Shown here one piece after another: positions 1 through 5,174 of a stretch of 5,174 nt of DNA. The notes under the pieces were generated by a model. It did no database searches. It saw nothing but the letters and a program-made list of their open reading frames with translations, and was not told the DNA's origin. Every line of letters begins with the position of its first letter. The first letter of the stretch is position 1. Both the position numbers and the translations under genes were made by a program. This DNA is from an uncultured cyanobacterium (GTDB lineage: Bacteria > Cyanobacteriota > Cyanobacteriia > PCC-6307 > Cyanobiaceae): assembly GCA_903831165.1 (NCBI GenBank), contig CAIKWV010000299.1, positions 1-5,174 on the forward strand. Reading direction: 5' to 3'.

Positions 1-1
1 C

Positions 2-2041
2 CTGGGCCGCCTGCAGGCCTACGACGACGCCAGCGAAGAACTGGCGGACCTAGGCGAGCAGCTGGAGCAGCTGCAGGGGCTGGAGCGGCCCGCCCTGCAA
101 GCGCGTCAGCAGGCCTTGCTGCATGCCCTGGCCGAGGCGGGGCGACTCGACAACGCCATCCAGATCGCCGGCCAGACCACCGAGCCGATCCGGCTGCGCC
201 ATGAAGCCGCTGCCCAGGGTCTGAAGCAGCTCGACGAGCTGCAGGCGGAGATCGAACCGCGGCAGCGGCGCCTGGCGGACCTGGAGACCAAGGTCGCTGC
301 CGCCGATGGTCGCGAGCAGGAACTCACGGCCGCGGGCTATCAGCGGCGCAGCAGCTGGGACAACCTCAAGCTGCAGCGGCAGACTCTTGAGCAACGCCAG
401 CAGTTGCTGCAGCGGCTCGTCGAGCGGACCGCCAGCTCCGAAGCGCTGCAACGGCTGGAGGGCGAGCTGAACCGGCTGCGGCAGAACGCCAGCCAGCGCC
501 AGGCGATCGAGCAGCAGCTGGCGGCCCTGCCAGCCCTGGGCAAGCAGGATCTGCACCAGCTTCGTCAGCTGGAGCAACGCCAACGGGACACGCGCACGCG
601 CCTGGAGGCGATGGCCGCCGGTGTGACCCTGCTGCAGGCCGATCAGCCGGTGCGGATCGATGGCCGCCCGCTGCAGGTCGGGGAGGCGCAGAAGCTCAGC
701 GCCGTGTTCCAGCTGCAGGTGGGCGAGGGTGTGGTGCTGGAGATCGCCCCGGGCGGCGGCCAGGCGCTTGAGGAGCTGGAGCTCAATCTGCGCACGGCGC
801 AGGAGCAGCTCACGGCGCGGCTGAAGGCGATCGGCGCCACCAGCCTGGAGGCCGCCGAGGCCCTGCTGGAGCAGCGCACGGCGCTGGAACAGCAAGGGGC
901 TGGCCTGCCTGGCACGGCGGCGGGCACGCTCGAACCGCTGGAGCAACAACGGGCGCGACTGAAGCAACGGCTGCTGGAGCTCGACGGTGAGCTGGAGGAG
1001 CTCGCCCCCAGCCGTCAGGCCCTGGAGCAGGAGCACCCCCTGCCGCAGGCGCTCGCTGGGCTGCAGGCCCTGCAGCAGCAGATCGGCCGCACCCTGAGCC
1101 AGACCAGCGGGGCCTTACAGAGCGCCGAGCAGGAACTGGAGGCAGCCAGGGCGGCGTTACAGCAGTTCCGGCAGCAGCGGCTGAGCGAGGCCGGCCAACT
1201 GGAGGTGGTGCGCGGTGAATTGGCCGATCGCAGGCAGCGGCTTGAGGCGATGATCGGCGAGCGGGGCGAGCGGGAGGCTCAGGTGTCCCAGCTGGCGGCG
1301 CTGCTGGCTGAACGGCAGCGGGCCGAAGCCGAACTCAGCCGGCTGCAGGCGAAACGCGCTGCCCTCGGAGGAGAGGAGCGCGAACGGCTGCAGCGGCAGC
1401 TCCAGGAGCAGCTGGAGACGCTCAACAAGCGCCAGGAGCAGCTGTTGGATCAACGCGGCGCGGCCAAGCAGCGCTGCGACAGCATCAGCGCCGAGGATCC
1501 CTACGCCGCCGTGGAGCAGGCACGCCTGCAACTGGAGACGGCGGAGGCCGATCACCGCCAGCTGCGACGCGTCATCGACGCCCATGCGCTGCTGCGGGAT
1601 CTGTTCCAGGAGGCCCAGGCCGATCTCTCCAGCCGCTACAGCGAACCGCTGGCCCAGGCCATCGGCGCCTACCTCAGACCACTGGTGCCCGAGGGCCCGG
1701 TCGCCCGGCTGAACTACGACCAGAGCAAGGGATTTCAGGGGCTGCAACTGCGGCGCGGCCAGGAGTTCTATGACTTCGATGCGCTCAGTGGCGGCATGCG
1801 TGAGCAGCTGGCGGCGGCGTTGCGGCTGTCGATGGCCGATGTGCTCAAAGAAGCCCACGACGGCTGCCTGCCGCTGGTGTTCGATGACGCCTTCACCAAC
1901 TCCGATCCGCAGCGGATTGATCTGGTCAAGCGCATGCTCAGTGCGGCGGTGGAGCGGGGGCTGCAGGTGATCCTGCTCACCTGCGATCCGGCGGCCTATG
2001 GCGCATTCGCCGAGCAGGTGGTGGAGCTGGGGCCGTCCTGA
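2..2041 (+). CDS. SMC/Rad50-like coiled-coil AAA ATPase (YhaN/COG4717-like), C-terminal part
   Basis: The gene enters from the left edge with no start codon in view; 679 residues are visible, ending at TGA 2039-2041. Numbering from the first full codon, residues 1 to about 203 are Leu/Gln/Glu/Arg-rich heptad coiled coil. Residues about 204-252 form a short beta-rich insert (PVRIDGRPL ... EIAPGGG), and about 255-530 are a second coiled-coil arm. The C-terminal ATPase lobe follows: ABC signature LSGGM at 595-599 followed by REQL, Walker B LPLVFDDAF at 623-631 (Asp628, Asp629), D-loop NSD, and LLTCD where the H-loop normally lies. This order, with REQL and the TC dipeptide, matches the YhaN/COG4717-like branch of SMC-type ATPases, which act on DNA and are often encoded beside a metallophosphoesterase (family knowledge). 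No Cys-X-X-Cys zinc hook is seen between the arms, arguing against a true SbcC/Rad50. The partner nuclease, if any, would lie upstream. Exact DNA substrate is unknown. Confidence -1.
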   Translation: MGRLQAYDDASEELADLGEQLEQLQGLERPALQARQQALLHALAEAGRLDNAIQIAGQTTEPIRLRHEAAAQGLKQLDELQAEIEPRQRRLADLETKVAAADGREQELTAAGYQRRSSWDNLKLQRQTLEQRQQLLQRLVERTASSEALQRLEGELNRLRQNASQRQAIEQQLAALPALGKQDLHQLRQLEQRQRDTRTRLEAMAAGVTLLQADQPVRIDGRPLQVGEAQKLSAVFQLQVGEGVVLEIAPGGGQALEELELNLRTAQEQLTARLKAIGATSLEAAEALLEQRTALEQQGAGLPGTAAGTLEPLEQQRARLKQRLLELDGELEELAPSRQALEQEHPLPQALAGLQALQQQIGRTLSQTSGALQSAEQELEAARAALQQFRQQRLSEAGQLEVVRGELADRRQRLEAMIGERGEREAQVSQLAALLAERQRAEAELSRLQAKRAALGGEERERLQRQLQEQLETLNKRQEQLLDQRGAAKQRCDSISAEDPYAAVEQARLQLETAEADHRQLRRVIDAHALLRDLFQEAQADLSSRYSEPLAQAIGAYLRPLVPEGPVARLNYDQSKGFQGLQLRRGQEFYDFDALSGGMREQLAAALRLSMADVLKEAHDGCLPLVFDDAFTNSDPQRIDLVKRMLSAAVERGLQVILLTCDPAAYGAFAEQVVELGPS

Positions 2042-2096
2042 AGGCGCTCGGGGCTTCACCAACACATCGAGCAGGAAGGTGCGGCCTGCAGCCAGC

Positions 2097-2363
2097 TCAA
2101 TGCAGCCGGGTCAGCACCCGGAACCGTTTCAGCCACTGGTTCACCCGCCGCCGCAGCACTGGTGGCACCTCCTGCACCAGCTGCGCCAGTTCCCTGGCCG
2201 CCAGCCGATGCAGGGCGCGCACGTCCACCGACCACAGCGCTTCGGCCTCGCGGATCAGCCGGGCCCAGGTGCGGGCGGCCTGCCAGCGCCGCAAACCGCT
2301 GCCCAGGGAGGTCCCGGGGGGCGAAGGCCTGATGGGTGGCCGGGAAACCATGGGCTGGGACAC
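2097..2363 (-). CDS. Small Arg/Trp-rich hypothetical protein, convergent with the ATPase gene
   Basis: No family is recognised. The frame gives up to 88 residues from a GTG at 2361-2363; an ATG at 2349-2351 would give 84, and neither has a clear Shine-Dalgarno sequence. From residue 20 onward (LGSGLRRWQAARTWARLI and after) about nine in ten codons end in G or C, with amphipathic helical spacing, 16 Arg and 4 Trp in the whole protein. The first 19 residues are Pro/Ser-rich and less convincing, so the real start may be further in. A small basic helical protein is suggested; nucleic-acid or membrane contact is possible but not shown. It lies 99 bases downstream of the exonuclease gene on the same strand, possibly co-transcribed, and its stop is 55 bases from the convergent ATPase stop. 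Competing frames here look like chance reading of GC-rich DNA. Moderate to low certainty that it is expressed. Confidence -1.
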   Translation of the reverse strand: MSQPMVSRPPIRPSPPGTSLGSGLRRWQAARTWARLIREAEALWSVDVRALHRLAARELAQLVQEVPPVLRRRVNQWLKRFRVLTRLH

Positions 2364-2403
2364 CGGGCGACATCCGTCACCATGGCCATGGCCAGCATGG
2401 GCT

Positions 2404-2450
2404 GGGGCGAAGTCACGCCCCCGCTTCGGAGATCGGGAGAGAAACCGAAG
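2404..2450 (-). terminator. Two adjacent stem-loops downstream of the exonuclease gene
   Basis: Read on the minus strand, the first hairpin begins 12 bases after the exonuclease stop. It has arms CTTCGG (2445-2450) and CCGAAG (2424-2429) around a 15-base loop. The second follows after two bases, with perfect arms GGGGCG and CGCCCC (2416-2421 and 2404-2409) around a 6-base loop. No T-tract follows either, so this is not a classical intrinsic terminator. It could be a weak terminator, a 3'-end stabiliser, or a processing site between the exonuclease and the small downstream gene. Six-base GC arms can occur by chance in DNA of this composition. Confidence -1.
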
Positions 2451-2462
2451 ACCCGCCGATGA

Positions 2463-3545
2463 TCAGGCCGAGCGCGGCAGCCGTCCGGGCAGGGGCTCCA
2501 GGGCTTCCACCGCAAACGACAACGCCGCCACCTCCCGATCGCTCAAGCGCCGGCTCCAGGCACCCCGCACCGGTTCGTTCCAGCGGAACCCCGCCTCCTT
2601 GGCCAGGTGGCGCTCGGCGTAGCCGAGCTGGGCGCGGTAGAGGCGACGGGGCTCCAGGGCCGCCTGCAGCAATAGCTCCAGTTGGGGGCAGCGCTCAAAC
2701 ACCTGGACCAGATAGATGCAATCGGTCAGCGCCCGATGGGCTGCCCAGACCGGAATGCCATAAGCCAGGGCCAGATCCCGCACCGAGGGGGTGGCCTTCA
2801 GTTGGCGATCGGCCGGCCAGCGGATGTCCTCCATCGAGCAGATCCAGGGCTTGGTCAGGGCCGGCAGCGGGGCCTGCCCGAAACACTGGCGATCGAAGGA
2901 GACGTTGTGGGCGAGCACCGCATCGGCCGCGTCCACCATGGATTCGAAACAGGCCAGACCCGCCTGCCAGGGCTGGCTGAGGCGACTGACAGGGGCAGGG
3001 ATGCCATTGATCGCTTCGGCCGGATTGCTGGGACAGGGCAACAGGAACGACACCTGCATCAGCACCGCCCGACTGGGGACGTGAAACAGCACGGCCCCCA
3101 CTTCGATGCACTGCCCGTGCTCCCGGCTGAGGGCGGTGGTTTCGGTGTCGAGCACCAGCAGCCGCTCCGGGCAGCTCGGCTGGGGACGGGCACCAGCACC
3201 CGCCAGCGACGGCAAGGCCACCACCGGGGCGGCAGCCGCTGGCAAGACATCCGCAGGCAGGGCCTCTTGTCCGTCACCAGTGTTTTCACCAGCGGCTTGC
3301 TCAGCCGCCGCTGGTTCTTGATCCACGAGATCGGGCACCTGTGACCGAGGCTGGGCCAGAGGCGTGGATGTTGTCTCCTGGCCGGGCTGCAGCGGCTGAG
3401 CGTCCACCGGGCCGCAGCCTCGCTCGGGCGCTGGGCCGGCCTCCTGGTCGCGCAGCGGCGCGGTCGGGGCGATCAGGGCCAGCAGATCGCTTTGCTCCCA
3501 GAAGCTGGCTTGCTCCGTCATCGGCCTGAGCTGGTTGGCTCCCAT
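2463..3545 (-). CDS. DEDDh 3'-5' exonuclease (DnaQ-like) with disordered N-terminus and C-terminal GFRW module
   Basis: This 360-residue protein should remove nucleotides from DNA (or RNA) 3' ends using two metal ions. All DEDDh catalytic residues are present: ExoI LDTET (Asp133, Glu135), ExoII AHNVSFD (Asp218) and ExoIII HRALTD (His270, Asp275). The catalytic domain spans about 128-285. Residues about 303-347 form a small C-terminal module, LAKEAGFRW then a Trp at 330, resembling a GFRW...W module (DUF5710-like) found after the nuclease domain in other DnaQ-like exonucleases. Residues about 25-125 are Pro/Ala/Gln/Glu-rich and probably disordered, preceded by a short hydrophobic peptide (QSDLLALI, from residue 18). 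The start used is ATG 3543-3545; ATG 3519-3521 (MTEQASF) is an equally plausible start, and neither has a well-placed Shine-Dalgarno. It is not the standard replicative epsilon subunit by layout; a repair or proofreading accessory role is inferred. It is divergent from the peroxiredoxin gene. Confidence -1.
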   Translation of the reverse strand: MGANQLRPMTEQASFWEQSDLLALIAPTAPLRDQEAGPAPERGCGPVDAQPLQPGQETTSTPLAQPRSQVPDLVDQEPAAAEQAAGENTGDGQEALPADVLPAAAAPVVALPSLAGAGARPQPSCPERLLVLDTETTALSREHGQCIEVGAVLFHVPSRAVLMQVSFLLPCPSNPAEAINGIPAPVSRLSQPWQAGLACFESMVDAADAVLAHNVSFDRQCFGQAPLPALTKPWICSMEDIRWPADRQLKATPSVRDLALAYGIPVWAAHRALTDCIYLVQVFERCPQLELLLQAALEPRRLYRAQLGYAERHLAKEAGFRWNEPVRGAWSRRLSDREVAALSFAVEALEPLPGRLPRSA

Positions 3546-3619
3546 GCTCCCAGCTCAGGCAAGGCACGAACGGACAGCACCGGCCGCTTCTTAGGGTTGT
3601 TTGACCATGTCCATTCGCG
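3546..3619. promoter_or_regulatory. Divergent intergenic region between exonuclease and peroxiredoxin genes
   Basis: These 74 bases separate two divergently transcribed genes, so at least one promoter is expected here or just inside the coding regions. No convincing paired -35/-10 was found on either strand. An AGGG at 3593-3596 is the only Shine-Dalgarno-like element on the plus strand. It sits 10 bases before an out-of-frame ATG (3607) and 23 bases before the peroxiredoxin ATG. The promoter role is inferred from gene orientation only. Confidence -1.
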
Positions 3620-4099
3620 ATGCCCAGCCCCCTCAGCCGTGGCGATCAGGCCCCCGAGATCGCCTTGGTCGATGCCAGCGGCGTGGAGCGGCGCCGGGAT
3701 GCCCTCGCCGGCAAGGCCCTGGTGTTGTTCTTCTACCCCAAGGACGACACCCCCGGCTGCACGATGGAGGCCTGCGCCTTCCGTGACAGCTACCGCGATC
3801 TGCAGGCTCTGGGGGCCGAGGTCTGGGGGGTGAGCGGTGACGATGCGGTCAGCCATCGGCGCTTCGCGGCCAAACACCAGCTGCCGTTCCCCTTGCTGGT
3901 GGACCAGGGCAACCGGCTGCGCAAGGCCTTCGGCGTGCCCAGCGTGCTGGGCCTGCTGCCCGGCCGGGTCACCTACGTGATCGATGGCGCCGGCGTGATC
4001 CGCCACGTGTTCAACAACCTGCTGGATGGGCCGGCCCATCGCCGGGAGGCCCTGGAGGTGCTGCGCCAACTGCGCTCCGAGGCGGGCGGCGATGGCTGA
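3620..4099 (+). CDS. bcp: Thioredoxin-dependent peroxiredoxin, Bcp/PrxQ type
   Basis: The 159-residue protein reduces hydrogen peroxide and organic hydroperoxides using thiol electrons from thioredoxin; in cyanobacteria and chloroplasts this group is called PrxQ and protects photosynthetic cells. The active site is the family signature YPKDDTPGCTMEAC: Pro40, Thr44 and peroxidatic Cys47, with a resolving Cys52 five residues later, the typical atypical-2-Cys arrangement. Arg116 in PGRVTYVID fits the second conserved active-site Arg. Length is normal for the family, and there is no signal peptide, so it is cytoplasmic. The ATG at 3620 is the only start possible: the same frame has TGA at 3602-3604 and no other start codon between. 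No Shine-Dalgarno precedes it at normal distance. Its end overlaps the DUF1350 gene by 8 bases, indicating a two-gene operon. Identification is very secure. Confidence -1.
   Translation: MPSPLSRGDQAPEIALVDASGVERRRDALAGKALVLFFYPKDDTPGCTMEACAFRDSYRDLQALGAEVWGVSGDDAVSHRRFAAKHQLPFPLLVDQGNRLRKAFGVPSVLGLLPGRVTYVIDGAGVIRHVFNNLLDGPAHRREALEVLRQLRSEAGGDG
4079..4082 (+). promoter_or_regulatory. Ribosome binding site for the DUF1350 gene
   Basis: GAGG lies 9 bases before the ATG at 4092, inside the end of the peroxiredoxin gene. It supports ATG 4092 over the upstream in-frame ATG 4026, which would overlap the peroxiredoxin gene by 74 bases and add a Cys/Arg-rich segment unlike the family. Confidence -1.
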
Positions 4100-4862
4100 G
4101 GGCGCAGCCTGGTTTCAACGGGGGCCGCTCTGGTGCCTGGAGCCGCCGGCCGATGCCCCCAGCGGCCCCGGCGGCCCCGACCGGCTGGAGTTCATCGGCG
4201 GCAGCTATCTGGCGGCCACGCCCCAGCTCAGTTACCGGCGCCTGCTGGAGGCCTTCAGCCTGCAGGGCTGGAGTGTGCGGGCCTGGAGCTATGTGCCCGG
4301 CTTTGACCATCAGAGCCAGGCCAATGAGGCGTGGCGGAGCTTGCGGCGGGATCGCCAGCAGGACCAGGACGCCGAGCCGGCGGGCTCCCGGGTGCTGCGG
4401 CTGGGGCACAGCCTCGGCTGCAAGCTGCATCTGCTCGCCCCCGATGGCGGCCGGGGCTGCGCCGCCCTGGCGGCACTGAGTTTCAACAACTTTTCGGCCG
4501 AGCGCTCGGTGCCGTTGCTGGCGGAGATGGGCCAGCAGTTCGGCTTTCGCAGCGAATTCAGCCCGTCGCCGCAGGAAACCTTGCGCCAGGTGGCCGCGGA
4601 TTATCAACAACCCCGCAACCTGCTGGTGCGTTTCCGCCGTGACGAGCTGGACCAGAGCCCCAGGTTGCTGGCAGCCCTGAACGAGCGCCGCCAGGACGCC
4701 AGCGAACTGCTGGAGCTGCCCGGCGATCACCTCACCCCCGCCAGTGCCGGTCTGCGCCGCCAGCTGCTGGGCACCTGGGCGGACGATCCCGCCCGGCAAC
4801 GGCAGATCGAACGGCTGGTGGAGACGATCAGCGGCTGGGGTCGCGATCCGCTGCCGGTGTGA
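4092..4862 (+). CDS. DUF1350 family protein, alpha/beta-hydrolase-like
   Basis: Read from ATG 4092 this is 256 residues, about the normal length for DUF1350, a family found in cyanobacteria and plants whose biochemical activity is not established as far as I know. Recognisable landmarks are: FIGGSYLAATPQLSYR near residues 34-49; VPGFDHQSQA near 68-77; the nucleophile-elbow-like GHSLGCK at 105-111 (Ser107); SFNNFSAERSVP near 130-141; and PGDHLTP near 210-216 (His213). Asp184 in RRDELDQS could complete a Ser-Asp-His triad. These suggest an alpha/beta-hydrolase fold with a possible lipase/esterase-like activity, inferred from motif layout only. No signal peptide or membrane helix is apparent. 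The upstream in-frame extension to ATG 4026 is rejected because it lies within the peroxiredoxin gene in another frame. The 8-base overlap suggests translational coupling with the peroxiredoxin. Confidence -1.
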   Translation: MAEGAAWFQRGPLWCLEPPADAPSGPGGPDRLEFIGGSYLAATPQLSYRRLLEAFSLQGWSVRAWSYVPGFDHQSQANEAWRSLRRDRQQDQDAEPAGSRVLRLGHSLGCKLHLLAPDGGRGCAALAALSFNNFSAERSVPLLAEMGQQFGFRSEFSPSPQETLRQVAADYQQPRNLLVRFRRDELDQSPRLLAALNERRQDASELLELPGDHLTPASAGLRRQLLGTWADDPARQRQIERLVETISGWGRDPLPV

Positions 4863-5147
4863 GGGCCCCGTGAATCGTCACCCAGCTGAAACCCCGGCGG
4901 ACCAACAACCGGCGTTGACAGGCCCAGGAACCAACCGACGGGACCTGATCAGCGCCAGGTGACATCGGCGAGTGGGCATCGGCTCAGAAGACATCCGCGA
5001 AGGGGGGGATCAGCCCAGTAGCCATGTCAGCCCGAGGCATCAGCCCAGGCCAGCCGCACAGCCACCAGGGGTTGAACGTGGCGCTGCTCACCTTCCATTG
5101 ACGTCCACCAGAGCTGGCAGCACCCTGGAAGCTGATTGCTGTTCACC
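4863..5147. other. Intergenic stretch without a convincing gene
   Basis: These 285 bases follow the DUF1350 stop. Visible structure is slight. A TTGACA lies at 4915-4920, with no -10 at usable distance. A small hairpin has arms ACCTG (4943-4947) and CAGGT (4956-4960) around 8 bases, without a T-run. A run of seven G lies at 5002-5008. The 10-base word ATCAGCCCAG occurs twice exactly 30 bases apart (5009-5018 and 5039-5048). Short reading frames exist on the minus strand (4984-5091 and 5027-5149) but are too short to support from composition alone. The region most likely holds the 3' end of the peroxiredoxin-DUF1350 transcript and the promoter of a gene starting near 5148. Confidence -1.
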
Positions 5148-5174
5148 ATGAACCCCTTGATCGACGCCTTCACC
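5148..5174 (+). CDS. Possible start of a further gene, cut by the window edge
   Basis: ATG at 5148 opens nine codons (MNPLIDAFT) before the window ends. The frame has TGA at 5133-5135, so the only other start is TTG 5136, which has GGAAG four bases before it; the ATG itself lacks a close Shine-Dalgarno. Nine residues are too few to name a family. The call rests on the ATG after a long gene-free stretch and on plausible codons. Confidence -1.

Noticed and set aside
50..1036. A 328-codon open frame on the minus strand, and a similar 302-codon frame at 1157-2065
   Set aside because: Both are antisense to the coiled-coil ATPase. Its CTG/CAG/GAG-rich codons read as CAG/CTG/CTC on the other strand, giving long Leu/Gln-rich frames by composition alone.
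2682..3344. A 220-codon plus-strand frame
   Set aside because: It lies antisense to the exonuclease, whose catalytic motifs are all intact on the minus strand.
3518..4069. A 183-codon minus-strand frame, and a 262-codon one at 4011-4799
   Set aside because: They are antisense to the securely identified peroxiredoxin and DUF1350 genes and show no recognisable domain.
4026..4091. Upstream ATG extending the DUF1350 protein by 22 residues
   Set aside because: The added Cys/Arg-rich segment is the peroxiredoxin gene read in another frame; ATG 4092 has GAGG at 9 bases and gives the expected family length.
4915..4951. Perfect TTGACA as a possible promoter -35
   Set aside because: The expected -10 position (about 4938-4943) is GC-rich and unlike TATAAT; the nearest weak match is about 25 bases away.
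5027..5149. A 40-residue minus-strand frame open towards the right edge
   Set aside because: It overlaps both the competing 4984-5091 frame and the plausible plus-strand start at 5148; composition alone cannot separate it from chance.
1..5174. A defence system, mobile element, CRISPR array or prophage
   Set aside because: No transposase, integrase, repeat-spacer array, tRNA attachment site or toxin-antitoxin pair is visible. The SMC-like ATPase and exonuclease are convergent and separated, and both fit housekeeping families.

Overview
The window looks like ordinary chromosome from a GC-rich cyanobacterium, most likely of the Cyanobium/Synechococcus (alpha-cyanobacterial) type. This rests on three things: a DUF1350 protein, a family known mainly from cyanobacteria and plastid-bearing organisms; a PrxQ-type peroxiredoxin; and compact gene packing with G or C at most third codon positions. 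No exact HIP1 octamer (GCGATCGC) was seen, which fits the marine/Cyanobium side better than the freshwater beta-cyanobacteria, but this is weak evidence. The species assignment is inference. No tRNA, rRNA, CRISPR array, insertion sequence or phage gene was seen.

Layout. (1) Bases 2-2041, plus strand: the C-terminal 679 residues of a long coiled-coil SMC/Rad50-like (YhaN/COG4717-like) ATPase whose N-terminal Walker A half lies off the left edge. (2) Bases 2097-2363, minus strand: a probable small Arg/Trp-rich hypothetical protein, convergent with the ATPase. (3) Bases 2404-2450: two adjacent stem-loops between that small gene and the next. (4) Bases 2463-3545, minus strand: a DEDDh 3'-5' exonuclease (DnaQ-like) with a long disordered N-terminus and a small C-terminal GFRW module. 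(5) Bases 3546-3619: a short divergent intergenic region. (6) Bases 3620-4099, plus strand: a 1-Cys/2-Cys peroxiredoxin of the Bcp/PrxQ group. (7) Bases 4092-4862, plus strand: a DUF1350 alpha/beta-hydrolase-like protein, overlapping the peroxiredoxin gene by 8 bases. (8) Bases 4863-5147: about 285 bases without a convincing gene, followed at 5148 by the possible first nine codons of another gene.

How they work together. The ATPase and the exonuclease are both DNA-metabolism proteins, but they are convergent and so not in one operon. The peroxiredoxin and the DUF1350 protein are translationally coupled by sequence layout, suggesting a two-gene unit linked to oxidative stress or photosynthetic membrane upkeep (inference).

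I did not find a clearly new multi-gene system. The observations most worth a second look are: a possible sliding-clamp-binding peptide at the exonuclease N-terminus; the unusual Asp in the ATPase H-loop position; the small convergent gene that continues the exonuclease reading frame past a single stop; an out-of-frame ATG with a better ribosome-binding site just upstream of the peroxiredoxin start; and small candidate reading frames in the last intergenic region.
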